A stretch of DNA of 64,000 nucleotides, from NCBI RefSeq assembly GCF_023554555.1, contig NZ_JAMJWC010000001.1:1984001-2048000 (forward strand). Direction: 5' to 3'. A program made the position numbers and the translations under genes. Each line of letters opens with the position of its first letter. Position 1 is the stretch's first letter. The notes beneath the pieces were generated by a model. That model searched no databases and was not told where the DNA came from. It saw nothing but the letters and a program-made list of their open reading frames with translations. Source of the DNA: Sphingobacterium sp. lm-10 (GTDB lineage: Bacteria > Bacteroidota > Bacteroidia > Sphingobacteriales > Sphingobacteriaceae). Of the stretch, positions 9,756-18,472 are shown in pieces.

Positions 9756-11483
9756 ATGAACAACAAACCTATACAAACGAACTATCCTGCGCTGTATACT
9801 TTGATTACAGTGTTTTTTTTCTGGGGATTTATTGCTGCGGGAAACAGTATTTTTATCCCTTTTTGTAAAAACTATTTCAGTTTAGACCAGTTTCAGTCTC
9901 AACTTATTGACTTTGCTTATTACTCTGCATACTATACAGGTGCTTTATTACTCTTCATCTTTGGCACACTTACCGGAAAAGATCTGGTTGGAAAATGGGG
10001 CTACAAAAGGAGTATCGTTTATGGGTTATTGTTTTCTGCTTTGGGTGCCGCAGCGATGATTGGTGCTGTAGAGATCAATTTATATACGGCCATGTTAATT
10101 GGCCTTTTCATTGTGGCACTTGGATTCTCTTTACAACAAACAGCAGCCAATTCGTTTGCCGTGATCTTAGGCGATCCAAAAACGGGTGCCTCTCGTGTTA
10201 ACCTTGGTGGTGGTGTCAATTCATTAGGAACGACAATCGGCCCGCTAATCATTGGATTTGCCTTATTCGGCACCTTTGAAACAGTTTCTGATGCAGATAT
10301 TGCTAACCTACCATTGAGTAAGGTAGTGTATCTATATATCGGCGTGGGCTTCTTATTTCTATTGGCCGCAGCCATGTTTTATTTCTCTAAAAAAGTACCC
10401 GCAGGCTACAATCTAGAACCTATGGAGTCTGCTAATAAAGCCAGAACGACACTTATCGTTATGACGGTTTTGTTGTTTTGCGCTTTCGCCCCTGTATTTT
10501 TAAGCTATAAAAGCGAGGCAGCACTGCAGATTGAAGCTTTACAGGAACAATGGAACAATGCGATTGATGTAACGTCTCAAACCGCTATTTCTGCCCAAAT
10601 AGATGCTTTAAGACACCCTCTTGAATTGAAACGCATGGCTTGGTTATCTGCTGCGTTGGTAGTGATGGTCGGCGGATTGGTATTTGCGTATAATCGTGCG
10701 AAGAAGAAACCGGAAGGATGGGGTGCCATGCAATACCCCCAATTGGTATTAGGTATGCTAGCCTTATTTCTTTACGTAGGTATCGAGGTGGCTATCGGCA
10801 GTAACTTAGGAGAATTATTAACGCTGGATGAATTTGGAAATCTACAATCGTCAGAAATCACACCATATATCTCGATGTACTGGGGTAGTATGATGATCGG
10901 ACGTTGGGCTGGTGCATTAAGTGCATTTAATCTGATGACAAATACCAAAAAGATTCTGATCGTGATTGTACCATTAATTGCATTTATGCTAATTATCGGT
11001 GTAAACAGTCTTGCAGGCTTTGATATGTCGGTATTATATTATTATGTAATCTGTGTTTTCATTCAGATTGCGGCATTCTTCTTTAGTAAAGATCGCCCTA
11101 TCCGTACTTTAGTAATTTTCGGATCTTTCGGTTTGATTGCCATGGTTGTTGGCTTGCTTACCGCAGGAACGGTAGCTATCTATGCGTTTTTAGCAGGTGG
11201 TCTAGCTTGTTCTATCATGTGGGGTTCTATCTTCAGCCTTTCTATCGTTGGCCTTGGAAAATACACAGAACAAGGCTCTGCATTCTTAGTGATGATGATC
11301 TTGGGTGGTGGTATCTTGCCTCCTATCCAAGGAAAGCTTGCGGATATCATTGGTATCCACAATTCTTATATCGTGCCAGTATTCGGATTCTTATATATCA
11401 TACTATTTGCTATTATGGTAAAAGGCTTCTTGAAAAAACAAGGTATAGATATGGAAAAAATAGAAGTAGAAGGCAGTCATTAA
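9756..11483 (+). CDS. Sugar MFS transporter (FHS/glucose-galactose type)
   Basis: 575 residues from the ATG at 9756 ([13 protein letters not shown]); an in-frame start at 9726 would begin within the presumed promoter. About 12-14 transmembrane helices. Features of the fucose-proton symporter family: [17 protein letters not shown] early, the [13 protein letters not shown] and [15 protein letters not shown] segments, and late [15 protein letters not shown] hydrophilic insert with extra helices (about 215-330) sits between the halves. Likely imports glucose, galactose or N-acetylglucosamine across the inner membrane. The downstream GlcNAc-kinase-like gene favours an amino sugar, but a strong terminator separates them, so this is inference. 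Confidence 0.85.
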   Translation: MNNKPIQTNYPALYTLITVFFFWGFIAAGNSIFIPFCKNYFSLDQFQSQLIDFAYYSAYYTGALLLFIFGTLTGKDLVGKWGYKRSIVYGLLFSALGAAAMIGAVEINLYTAMLIGLFIVALGFSLQQTAANSFAVILGDPKTGASRVNLGGGVNSLGTTIGPLIIGFALFGTFETVSDADIANLPLSKVVYLYIGVGFLFLLAAAMFYFSKKVPAGYNLEPMESANKARTTLIVMTVLLFCAFAPVFLSYKSEAALQIEALQEQWNNAIDVTSQTAISAQIDALRHPLELKRMAWLSAALVVMVGGLVFAYNRAKKKPEGWGAMQYPQLVLGMLALFLYVGIEVAIGSNLGELLTLDEFGNLQSSEITPYISMYWGSMMIGRWAGALSAFNLMTNTKKILIVIVPLIAFMLIIGVNSLAGFDMSVLYYYVICVFIQIAAFFFSKDRPIRTLVIFGSFGLIAMVVGLLTAGTVAIYAFLAGGLACSIMWGSIFSLSIVGLGKYTEQGSAFLVMMILGGGILPPIQGKLADIIGIHNSYIVPVFGFLYIILFAIMVKGFLKKQGIDMEKIEVEGSH

Positions 11484-11532
11484 GCACTCAACAAATTGTA
11501 AATTATACACTAAGTAACTTTATTACTTAGTC

Positions 11533-11575
11533 ATTCAAAAAGGCCTTCAAAATCACATTGAAGGCCTTTTTGAAT
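11533..11575 (+). terminator. Intrinsic terminator of the sugar permease gene
   Basis: ATTCAAAAAGGCCTTCAA pairs with TTGAAGGCCTTTTTGAAT across seven bases, 49 bases after the stop. The T-run is part of the 3' arm, and the hairpin is symmetric. Confidence 0.85.
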
Positions 11576-11746
11576 TTCAGAATATAGATCTCGACTAGCA
11601 GATGGGATTTATTTACCATAACTGTTATTGTTTTAAAGATTAATAATGTATTTTGCGAAACATTGACGCGGAAACGAACCTACGTCGGTGAAAATATTAA
11701 GCACAAGATTACTAACACAAATATCTAAAATCAAAACATCGATATA

Positions 11747-12595
11747 ATGATTGTTATTGCTGATGGTGGTTCTACCAAGACAAACTGGTGTTTGTTGGAC
11801 GATTCAAAAAAGAAAATTTACTTTAACACGGAAGGATACAACCCCTATTTCGTGGATAGTAATTACATTGTATCCTCTCTAAAAAAAGGACTTCCGAACG
11901 ACATTCCTTTTCAAGAAATAAAAGAAGTGTATTACTATGGAGCAGGTGTACACAATGAGGAAAAAGCCAATATTGTGAAAGATGCTATCCAAGTGGTATT
12001 CCCACAATCTCAAGTAGAAGTTGGCCATGATCTATTGGCTGCTGCACGCGCTTTATTAGGATCTGAGGCTGGCTTTGCTGCCATATTGGGTACCGGAACC
12101 AATAGCTGCATCTATGACGGGTCGAAGATTACGCATAATATCGATTCGGCAGCGTATATTCTAGGCGACGAGGGTAGCGGAAGCTACATTGGCAAAAAAC
12201 TGTTAACGGATTTCATCCGTGGTTTGATGCCAAAGGATGTCGCCGAGGTGTTCTTCAATACGTACAAACTAACACCAGATGAGATCATGGATAACGTGTA
12301 CACCAAGCCGTTGGCAAATCGTTTCTGCGCTAGCTTCAGTAAATTTGTTTACGATAATAATGTAAACCTACAATATACTAGATCTATAGTAGATGATGCC
12401 TTCGAAGCTTTCTTTTCCAACCTGGTTAGTAAATATCCTGATTATCAATCGTACTCTTTTAACTGTATCGGATCTGTAGGATACAATTTCAGAAACGTAC
12501 TTTCGGACAAAGCCAAACAATACGGGATGGCAGTAGGAAAGATCTTACGCTCTCCAATTGATGATTTGGTAGATTACCATATTAGCAAAGGATAA
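11747..12595 (+). CDS. BadF/BadG/BcrA/BcrD ATPase family, N-acetylglucosamine-kinase-like
   Basis: 282 residues with the actin-like (ASKHA) sugar-kinase fold. Phosphate 1 loop: MIVIADGGSTKTNWCL (1-16). Phosphate 2 region: AAILGTGTNSCIYDG, followed by LGDEGSGSYIGKKLL, a motif shared by eukaryotic-type GlcNAc kinases and the BadF family. It would phosphorylate an amino sugar in the cytoplasm. It follows a sugar permease in the same direction, although a terminator lies between, so it has its own promoter somewhere in 11576-11746 (no convincing -7 box seen). Substrate not proven; muropeptide-derived amino sugars are another possibility. Confidence 0.8.
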   Translation: MIVIADGGSTKTNWCLLDDSKKKIYFNTEGYNPYFVDSNYIVSSLKKGLPNDIPFQEIKEVYYYGAGVHNEEKANIVKDAIQVVFPQSQVEVGHDLLAAARALLGSEAGFAAILGTGTNSCIYDGSKITHNIDSAAYILGDEGSGSYIGKKLLTDFIRGLMPKDVAEVFFNTYKLTPDEIMDNVYTKPLANRFCASFSKFVYDNNVNLQYTRSIVDDAFEAFFSNLVSKYPDYQSYSFNCIGSVGYNFRNVLSDKAKQYGMAVGKILRSPIDDLVDYHISKG

Positions 12596-12615
12596 TATAC
12601 GCCTTGCTAGCATAG

Positions 12616-12652
12616 AAAAGGGTGACTTACATTTATGTAAGTCACCCTTTTT
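12616..12652. terminator. Bidirectional terminator
   Basis: AAAAGGGTGACTTACAT pairs with ATGTAAGTCACCCTTTT over two bases, with A-run before and T-run after. It serves the kinase gene on the forward strand and the convergent UPF0173 gene on the reverse. Confidence 0.85.
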
Positions 12653-12673
12653 AGTATCTACTCTAGATATAGA

Positions 12674-13357
12674 CTACAACAAGATTTCGCCACCAATTAA
12701 AGGTAGATACAACTTCTTTCCTTGTGCGCTGAATGTGGCAGCCGCTTGTTCGGTATCAATCGAAATAGGAGGAAAAGTATTGTAATGTACACCGATCACG
12801 TTCTTACAGTTAATGAAACTCGCTGCTCGCAAGGCGTCGTCCACATCCATGGTATAGTGCCCACCAATAGGTAAGAATGCCCAGTCTATATCCAAATCAG
12901 CCAATAGTTTCATTTCTAACGTTAATGCGGTATCGCCCGCAAAGTAGATTTTTTTGCCCCCGACGAAGAATACGAATCCAGCAGCCACGCCGGCGTATTG
13001 TCCATCTGGAGTACTGTTGGTATGCAATGCATAAACCATCTTGACTTTTCCGAACGGCAAATCTAACGTACCGCCAAAGTTAAAATCGATAACTTTATCC
13101 TCCGGCACTCCTTGAGCTTTCACCCAGGTTGCGGTCTCCACAATAGCAGCTACTGTCGCATTACTTTGCTTTTGAATATGTGCCATATCTGCCACATGAT
13201 CCTCGTGTGCGTGACTTAGGAAAATGTAGTCTGGCTTAATGCGATCTAGATCGATTTCTTTGGCCAATGGGTTGTGTGATATGAATGGATCCAGCAGAAC
13301 CTTTGTACCATCGAAATCAAATTCCACACAGGATTGTCCGTAATAAGTTACTTTCAT
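12674..13357 (-). CDS. UPF0173 metal-dependent hydrolase (metallo-beta-lactamase fold)
   Basis: 227 residues. The MBL-fold metal ligands are visible as SHAHEDH (48-54, HxHxDH), with later His and Asp ligands in FAGDTALT and the C-terminal GVHYNTFP. The short size, the start MKVTYYGQSCVEFD and the internal GGHYTMDVDDA are typical of the UPF0173/YtkL family of cytoplasmic hydrolases of unknown substrate (RNase-Z-like core without the long tail). It lies 79 bases downstream of the EbfC gene in the same direction and may be co-transcribed with it. Family confident, substrate unknown. Confidence 0.88.
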   Translation of the reverse strand: MKVTYYGQSCVEFDFDGTKVLLDPFISHNPLAKEIDLDRIKPDYIFLSHAHEDHVADMAHIQKQSNATVAAIVETATWVKAQGVPEDKVIDFNFGGTLDLPFGKVKMVYALHTNSTPDGQYAGVAAGFVFFVGGKKIYFAGDTALTLEMKLLADLDIDWAFLPIGGHYTMDVDDALRAASFINCKNVIGVHYNTFPPISIDTEQAAATFSAQGKKLYLPLIGGEILL

Positions 13358-13436
13358 CTATAAAAATTTTGTTTGTGATATGTTATCCAATCTATCGCTG
13401 CTTACTGAGCCAATAGGCAAAGCATGGGGATGTCAC

Positions 13437-13754
13437 TTATCCTTTACCAAATAAATCTCCCAGACCGCCTAGATTGCCTAACACATCCTGCGTTGCAGCT
13501 TGCATCTCTCCTTGACTAATCTGTTCGGCCTGCACTAAGGCTTTATTAACTGCTACGACTAGTAGTTCCTCCAGTTCTTCGCGGTCTGCATTTTCCATAT
13601 AAATAGGGTCAATCGCGATTTCTTTCACTTCCTTATTAGCTGTTGCGACCACCTTAATCTTTCCTCCTTCTGCTTCTCCAAATACCGAAATATTGTCTAA
13701 ACGCGCTTTAATCTCTTGGGCTTTTTGTTGGGCCTGAAACAATTTATCAAACAT
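13437..13754 (-). CDS. YbaB/EbfC nucleoid-associated protein
   Basis: 105 residues from ATG at 13754 (MFDKLFQAQQKAQEIKARL). A longer in-frame start at 13811 is less likely because AAGGAG, a Shine-Dalgarno-like site rare in this window, lies seven bases before 13754. EbfC/YbaB forms dimers that bind DNA; it is often encoded beside dnaX and recR, but not here. Core features: the helical start, the central VVATANKEVKEIAIDP strand pair, the EELEELLVVAVNKAL helix and a Gly-rich tail. The role in chromosome organisation is inferred from the family. Confidence 0.88.
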   Translation of the reverse strand: MFDKLFQAQQKAQEIKARLDNISVFGEAEGGKIKVVATANKEVKEIAIDPIYMENADREELEELLVVAVNKALVQAEQISQGEMQAATQDVLGNLGGLGDLFGKG

Positions 13755-13841
13755 AGCTCTCCTTATTAGTTTTTCTCCGTAAAAATCATCAAATATCGAA
13801 CCAATCATCACTAGTTGTCTCGCTTTTTAAGTTGGCTTCTG

Positions 13842-13849
13842 TACCTTTG
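13842..13849 (+). promoter_or_regulatory. -7 box before the gene at 13874
   Basis: TACCTTTG fits TAnnTTTG; a TTG at 13815-13817 lies 24 bases upstream. A transcript starting just after the box gives a short leader to the ATG at 13874 and would exclude the alternative start at 13832. Confidence 0.55.
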
Positions 13850-13873
13850 GCAAAATTTGGAATACAAGCCACT

Positions 13874-14377
13874 ATGGAGAGAGAAAGCGAATACCAAAAA
13901 TTACTACAGACATTAAAAGTGACAGACACCTCTGCTTATGAACGGTTGGTGGAAGAAGTAGACATTGTCTATCACAAGCTTAAGTTTATTCCGATGGAGT
14001 CGCGCCCGCGTGTGGCATTGGTGAGTAATATTCGGGATCTTTCACAGGATTTTAGTCTATTGACTAAGGAAGCATTAGAAATTGCAGGCGGTAGCTGGCA
14101 AGCCAGTCTCCACATTAGTGAGGCCGACAAAATTATCGTGGTTCAGCAAAACGAATTGTTGTACGCCGATCTACCGGTGGTATTGGAAGAAGATTCCCTT
14201 GCACAATCTCCCGCAATCATTAACAACGAACTCTACATTATACAACAGGATGTATTTGAAAATGCTTCTGCGAATGCTTTTTTGAAGCAAGTAGAGATAT
14301 TTGCAGAGATCATACAGGCCAAATACTTTGTTTATGGGCACGATGGCCAGGATTGGGTGCAGTTTGATCTCCGCTAA
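13874..14377 (+). CDS. Uncharacterised protein, weakly like periplasmic-binding-protein C-halves
   Basis: 167 residues from MERESEYQKLLQTL; the ATG at 13874 is chosen because the -7 box at 13842-13849 lies inside the longer ORF that starts at 13832. No signal peptide or membrane helix. The segments RPRVALVSNIRDL, ADKIIVV, SPAIINNELYII and the ending VEIFAEIIQAKYF resemble the second lobe of cobalamin/iron-binding ABC proteins (BtuF/TroA fold), but without a leader it cannot be a normal periplasmic receptor. The resemblance is weak and could mislead. It is convergent with the next gene and divergent from EbfC. Confidence 0.6.
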   Translation: MERESEYQKLLQTLKVTDTSAYERLVEEVDIVYHKLKFIPMESRPRVALVSNIRDLSQDFSLLTKEALEIAGGSWQASLHISEADKIIVVQQNELLYADLPVVLEEDSLAQSPAIINNELYIIQQDVFENASANAFLKQVEIFAEIIQAKYFVYGHDGQDWVQFDLR

Positions 14378-14401
14378 AATTAAGCAAGCACCTTATGGTG
14401 T

Positions 14402-15382
14402 TTAGGAAAACTTCTTTTGTAAAATATAGTATAGCTTTTCAACCGTTTGCGGTTTTGATGCCCAATTATTCTTTAAGGAGTAATTGGCTTGTAAAAATGC
14501 ATCAGCCTCTGCCATATTATCAAAACGGTTTAATAGCTCAATCGCTTCTGTATAGGCTAAGCTATAACCATTAAATAAATCTTTAATAAACAACAGTTTA
14601 TCATTCAAGCTCACGGCTGTTTTAAGATCGACAATTTGCTCTGTCTTACTAGCAGGCGTCTTAAACTGATTAGCATTGGTCAACCCGGCACGTCGCTGTT
14701 GCTGAATCATCTCATTTAATGTTAATGGACGACTGCTTGCTGCCGGAGCTTCTGGCTCTTTTCGCTCAGGCTGGCTCACTTCTACCGTACGGCTTTCTTC
14801 TATCACGGATTTGACCACAGCTTCTCCGTCATTCCCCTGCTTTTCTGTTTCATTTTTTTCAGCAGATGTTCGCCATTCGCTAATAGAAACTTCTTCTTTG
14901 GGTGTTTGGGCAGGTTTCTTTTCCTCCGCTTCAGCTTGCTGATTGGCGGGTTTCTCTTCCTCCTCCTTTGGCTCTTCTACCGCTGGTTCTTCCTCCTCTG
15001 GCTCCGGTTCTTCTACCGCTGGTTCTTCCTCTTCCGGCTCAGGCTCAGGAGTCTTTTCTTCGTTATCCGATGACTCATTTGATAAAGTTTTCTGGCCTTG
15101 GATTTCAGGCATATTATCCTCCTCTTCTAACTGTTCAGTAGCTGGAGTGAACGTTATGTCGGATGCCGATTTTACGGAAGTCGTTGTCGCATCTGATTTC
15201 TGAGCACCTAATTGACTTAAGAGATCCAAGTGTGCTGCCAGGTACTTAGCTTTTGCAGCTAACATCCCAAATTTTATAGCTGCGAACTCCCCATCTTGCT
15301 CCTGCACGGCTGCATATTCTTCATTGATCTCAACGAGTAAGTCTCCCACTTTTGCTAGAACATCGTTCTCTGAATACGACAT
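14402..15382 (-). CDS. Bacteroidota protein with a Glu/Pro repeat linker
   Basis: 326 residues from MSYSENDVLAKVG (ATG at 15382; an upstream start at 15433 adds 17 residues and is less likely). Three parts: a helical head (about 1-60); an acidic disordered linker (about 85-240) with repeats of the type EEEEPAVEEPEP, visible in DNA as near-identical units around 14965-15045; and a folded tail (about 250-326) with LNDKLLFIKDLFNG and AYTEAIELLNRFDNMAEADAF. The tail pattern is one I associate with conserved Bacteroidota proteins of unknown function. No signal peptide, so cytoplasmic. Convergent with the gene at 13874. Function unknown. Confidence 0.75.
   Translation of the reverse strand: MSYSENDVLAKVGDLLVEINEEYAAVQEQDGEFAAIKFGMLAAKAKYLAAHLDLLSQLGAQKSDATTTSVKSASDITFTPATEQLEEEDNMPEIQGQKTLSNESSDNEEKTPEPEPEEEEPAVEEPEPEEEEPAVEEPKEEEEKPANQQAEAEEKKPAQTPKEEVSISEWRTSAEKNETEKQGNDGEAVVKSVIEESRTVEVSQPERKEPEAPAASSRPLTLNEMIQQQRRAGLTNANQFKTPASKTEQIVDLKTAVSLNDKLLFIKDLFNGYSLAYTEAIELLNRFDNMAEADAFLQANYSLKNNWASKPQTVEKLYYILQKKFS
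14965..15045. repeat. Tandem Glu/Pro-coding repeat inside the gene at 14402-15382
   Basis: Two to three imperfect units of about 36 bases, each coding on the reverse strand for EEEEPAVEEP-type segments, stand head to tail. The unit count is likely to vary between strains. Confidence 0.6.
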
Positions 15383-15592
15383 AGACGAAATATTTGTTTT
15401 TATAATAATTATACCTATCAGGTAACAGAACACGGTATCAAAAGTTTAGTCAAAAATTAAAAAACTGAAACTGACATCCTTGCTTTTTTAGGCTCGCTCC
15501 TGTTCGTCAAAAATAACATTTAATTTCGATATTAGCACACTGGTTTGCCTACGCAAAACTTCACTTACCCTTACTTAAAACATGCTCATTAG

Positions 15593-16183
15593 ATGATGCT
15601 TTTCTCTGAACATAATTTCACGCAACATCGTACTTCTCCTATCGGAAGTATTGAGGTAATCACAGGCTCCATGTTTTCTGGCAAGACGGAAGAACTGATT
15701 CGTCGACTACGAAGAGCACAGTTTGCGAAGTTGCCTGTAGAGATTTTCAAGCCAGAGGTAGATATTCGCTATGATGAACAGCTCATCGTCTCGCATAATA
15801 GCAATAGCATCCCCTCCACTCCAGTGGCACATTCTTCCGCCATCCTTTTACTCAGTGCCGATACCAAAGTTGTAGGAATCGATGAAGCGCAGTTTTTTGA
15901 TGAGGAGCTTCCTAATGTGTGTGTGCAATTGGCAAACCGAGGGATTCGCGTGGTAGTGGCTGGATTGGATATGGATTTCAAAGCCCAGCCATTTGGCCCT
16001 ATACCCGCGTTAATGGCTATCGCAGAGCATGTAACTAAGGTGCATGCAGTTTGTGTGCGATGCGGGGTACCCGCAGCCTATTCGTATCGCTTGAATGAAC
16101 GCGAGGAGCGCGTGATGCTGGGTGAAAAAGAAAGTTACGAACCCAGATGCCGTGCTTGTTATTTCTCCGGACAAAAAATATAG
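15593..16183 (+). CDS. tdk: Thymidine kinase (type II, TK1-like)
   Basis: 196 residues; phosphorylates thymidine with ATP in the salvage pathway. P-loop GSMFSGKT (25-32), the Walker-B-like DEAQ (97-100), the substrate-binding lasso region near [12 protein letters not shown], and a zinc site formed by C154/C157 (CVRC) and C186/C189 (CRAC). All key residues are present and the length is normal. Two adjacent ATG codons (15593 and 15596) are both possible starts. It stands alone, ahead of tRNA-Leu. Confidence 0.96.
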   Translation: MMLFSEHNFTQHRTSPIGSIEVITGSMFSGKTEELIRRLRRAQFAKLPVEIFKPEVDIRYDEQLIVSHNSNSIPSTPVAHSSAILLLSADTKVVGIDEAQFFDEELPNVCVQLANRGIRVVVAGLDMDFKAQPFGPIPALMAIAEHVTKVHAVCVRCGVPAAYSYRLNEREERVMLGEKESYEPRCRACYFSGQKI

Positions 16184-16256
16184 CAATTTAAGCACATCAT
16201 TACCACGCATTTACAGAACACACACTAATTTTCAACAAATAAAAACACAAAAACAC

Positions 16257-16287
16257 TTGACAAATATCAATCCGCGCCTTATCTTTG
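16257..16287 (+). promoter_or_regulatory. Promoter of tRNA-Leu
   Basis: TTG at 16257-16259, a 20-base spacer and TATCTTTG at 16280-16287 make a textbook Bacteroidota promoter (TTG-N19/20-TAnnTTTG). The tRNA starts 24 bases after the box. It is the best promoter in the window. Confidence 0.85.
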
Positions 16288-16310
16288 TGGCACAATAAAA
16301 AATCCTAACT

Positions 16311-16392
16311 GCGGAAGTGGCGTAATTGGTAGCCGCACCAGACTTAGGATCTGGCGCCGCAAGGCGTGGGGGTTCGAGTCCCTTCTTCCGCA
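16311..16392 (+). tRNA. tRNA-Leu (UAG anticodon)
   Basis: 82 bases. The acceptor arms GCGGAAG and CTTCCGC pair fully, followed by discriminator A; CCA is not encoded. D-loop contains AATTGGTAG. The anticodon stem CCAGA/TCTGG encloses the loop CTTAGGA, so the anticodon is TAG and reads CUA/CUN. The class II variable arm and the T-loop GGTTCGAGTC are present. It is transcribed from the promoter at 16257-16287 and ends in the hairpin at 16397-16434. Confidence 0.97.
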
Positions 16393-16396
16393 CTCA

Positions 16397-16434
16397 AAAT
16401 CCTCCCGACCAATACATATCGGGAGGATTTTTTT
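16397..16434 (+). terminator. Terminator after tRNA-Leu
   Basis: AATCCTCCCGA pairs with TCGGGAGGATT and is followed by TTTTTTT. It sits five bases after the tRNA. Some readthrough into tig is possible because no separate tig promoter is obvious. Confidence 0.85.
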
Positions 16435-16470
16435 ATTAATGCGATTTTAAAACTACGCTACAAAAAGAGT

Positions 16471-17805
16471 ATGAATATTTCACACCAGAAAATAGACGAC
16501 ATCAACGCCAGCATTACGGTTGACTTGGCACCTGAAGATTACAATCCTCAAGTAGATAAAGCCATTAAAGATCAGGCTAAAAAAGCAAAGTTACCAGGAT
16601 TCCGTCCAGGAATGGTACCTACAAGCCATATCAAACGTACGTATGGAAAATCAATTTTGTTTGATGAAGTTAACCGTTTGGTAGGTGATCAAATCAATAC
16701 CTATATCACTGAGCAAAAGCTGGAAGTACTAGGTCAACCACTTCCAAAAGATGAGGAAGAGTCTACTCAGTACAACTGGGACTTCAATGATGCTTTTTCT
16801 TTTGAGTATGAGATCGGCTTAGCTCCTGCTTTCGACGTTCCGTTTTCAGCAGATACAGAATTCGTAGCATATGATATTGCTGCAGATACGGCTACCTTAG
16901 AAGAACGCGTAAAAAATCTGCGTAGAAGCTACGGAAAGATGATCAATCCAGAGGTTTCCGAAGAAGGCGATGTATTATATGCTGCTTTAAAACAAAACAA
17001 AGAAGACGGTATAGAGAAAACAACATCTGTACGTACAGATTTAGTAGAAAATGCTGCCATCAAAAAATCTTTAATCGGCTTGAAGAAAGATGACACGGTT
17101 AAATTCGACATCAAAAAAGCTTTCAAAGTAGCCGACATCGCTCGCTTGCTAGGCATCACAGAAGATGAGGCAAAAGATTTAGAGGTAACAGAATTTGAGT
17201 TGACCGTGAAAAACATCAACCGACTGGAAGAAGCAGAATTGAACGAAGAATTCTTCAACAAGCTTTTCCCTGCTGGTGAAGTAACCACAGAAGAGCAATT
17301 TCTAGCAAAAGTGAAGGAAGAGGTGGAAAACCTATTCAAACAAAACTCTGATCAAAGATTGCGTAACGATATCTATACTTTTGGTATGGACAAAGTAGAA
17401 GCTTCATTCCCAGAGCCATTCTTAAAGCGTTGGTTGAAAGCAACGAATCCAGAAATCTCTGACGAAGAGTTGGAAGGTGGATTCGAAGATTTCTTGAAAA
17501 ACCTGAAATGGACATTGATCGAGAACCGCATCGTAACGGCGAATAACTTAGAAGTAAAATACGATGAAGTAGTTGCTTTAGCTAAAGAACGTATCTATTC
17601 GCAAATCAAGATGTACAACATCAACGAGGAGCCTACAGATGAGCAATTGAATCAATTCGCTATGCAATTGCTTCAAGACAGAGAACAAGCTAACCGTTTG
17701 TTTGAAGAAGCAAAAGCATTGAAAGTATTCGATTACTTGAAAGGTGTCATCAAATTGAAATCAACAAAAATTGACTACGATAAATTTGAACAATTAGATA
17801 AATAA
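16471..17805 (+). CDS. tig: Trigger factor (ribosome-associated chaperone)
   Basis: 444 residues from the ATG at 16471; the longer ORF from 16366 begins inside tRNA-Leu and is rejected. Trigger factor binds ribosomal protein L23 at the tunnel exit and shields nascent chains. The N-terminal ribosome-binding domain carries LPGFRPGMVP (41-50), the counterpart of the GFRxGxxP signature loop. The middle region (about 150-240) is where the FKBP-type domain would lie but is divergent, as often in Bacteroidota. The rest is the long helical substrate-binding arms. No clpP or clpX follows, unlike in proteobacteria. A terminator follows. Confidence 0.93.
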   Translation: MNISHQKIDDINASITVDLAPEDYNPQVDKAIKDQAKKAKLPGFRPGMVPTSHIKRTYGKSILFDEVNRLVGDQINTYITEQKLEVLGQPLPKDEEESTQYNWDFNDAFSFEYEIGLAPAFDVPFSADTEFVAYDIAADTATLEERVKNLRRSYGKMINPEVSEEGDVLYAALKQNKEDGIEKTTSVRTDLVENAAIKKSLIGLKKDDTVKFDIKKAFKVADIARLLGITEDEAKDLEVTEFELTVKNINRLEEAELNEEFFNKLFPAGEVTTEEQFLAKVKEEVENLFKQNSDQRLRNDIYTFGMDKVEASFPEPFLKRWLKATNPEISDEELEGGFEDFLKNLKWTLIENRIVTANNLEVKYDEVVALAKERIYSQIKMYNINEEPTDEQLNQFAMQLLQDREQANRLFEEAKALKVFDYLKGVIKLKSTKIDYDKFEQLDK

Positions 17806-17831
17806 GCAAATCGCTTATCTAATAAATCACA

Positions 17832-17864
17832 AAATGCCGACGTCAAACAAACGTCGGCATTTTT
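17832..17864 (+). terminator. Terminator of tig
   Basis: AAATGCCGACGT pairs with ACGTCGGCATTT over seven bases, and a T-rich tail follows. Confidence 0.85.
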
Positions 17865-17893
17865 CATTTTACACATAGTTTATAGCACTTATT

Positions 17894-18472
17894 ATGAAAG
17901 TACAAATCAGAAAAGCTACTCCAGAGGATGCCAGTAGATTAGCTACCATACTAAGGTTAGCAATGGCAGAGGTTGTCGATTATTTAATTGGCTCAAAAGA
18001 AGAAGAAAAAGCCATTAAGTTCTTAACTTATTTGATCGCTCAACCGGATAATCAATACTCCTACGAGAACATCTGGGTAGCGGAAGTAGATGGAGATATT
18101 TTGGGGCAGGCTTGTTTATATGACGGTACTGATCTAAATCGGCTAAGAACTCCTGTATTGGAATTTATACACCAGCAGTACCAACATAGCCCGGATGTAT
18201 TTGACGAAACAGCATCTGGGGAAATCTATCTGGACACGATTGCTGTTGCATCACACGCACAAGGCATGGGCATAGGCAAGCTCTTGCTACAGCATATTAT
18301 TGATTTTTATGTAAGGCAGCGGAAAGCGACTATCGGCTTGTTAGTAGACAAAGAGAATCCAAAAGCAAAAAGCCTATATTTAAATACAGGCTTTTCAAAA
18401 ATATCAGAAAAATCGCTTTTCGGTAAACAGTTCGACCATCTGCAGATCAATTCTGAAACAGCTGATCATTAA
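17894..18472 (+). CDS. GNAT-family N-acetyltransferase
   Basis: 192 residues. The acetyl-CoA-binding motif A is visible as LDTIAVASHAQGMGIGKLLL (113-132), matching the R/QxxGxG/A loop, followed by a helix and the DKENPKAKSLYLNTGFSKI segment that closes the fold. The N-terminal half has an inserted stretch (about 75-110), which probably shapes the acceptor site. Substrate unknown. The 3' end overlaps the convergent lactonase gene by four bases. Confidence 0.85.
   Translation: MKVQIRKATPEDASRLATILRLAMAEVVDYLIGSKEEEKAIKFLTYLIAQPDNQYSYENIWVAEVDGDILGQACLYDGTDLNRLRTPVLEFIHQQYQHSPDVFDETASGEIYLDTIAVASHAQGMGIGKLLLQHIIDFYVRQRKATIGLLVDKENPKAKSLYLNTGFSKISEKSLFGKQFDHLQINSETADH

Noticed and set aside
14943..15203. 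Ser/Gly-rich forward ORF
   Set aside because: It is the complement of the Glu/Pro repeat of the real reverse-strand gene; the Ser richness is an artefact of GAA/GAG codons.
16366..16470. N-terminal extension of trigger factor
   Set aside because: It begins inside the tRNA-Leu gene and passes through its terminator; the family start is at 16471.
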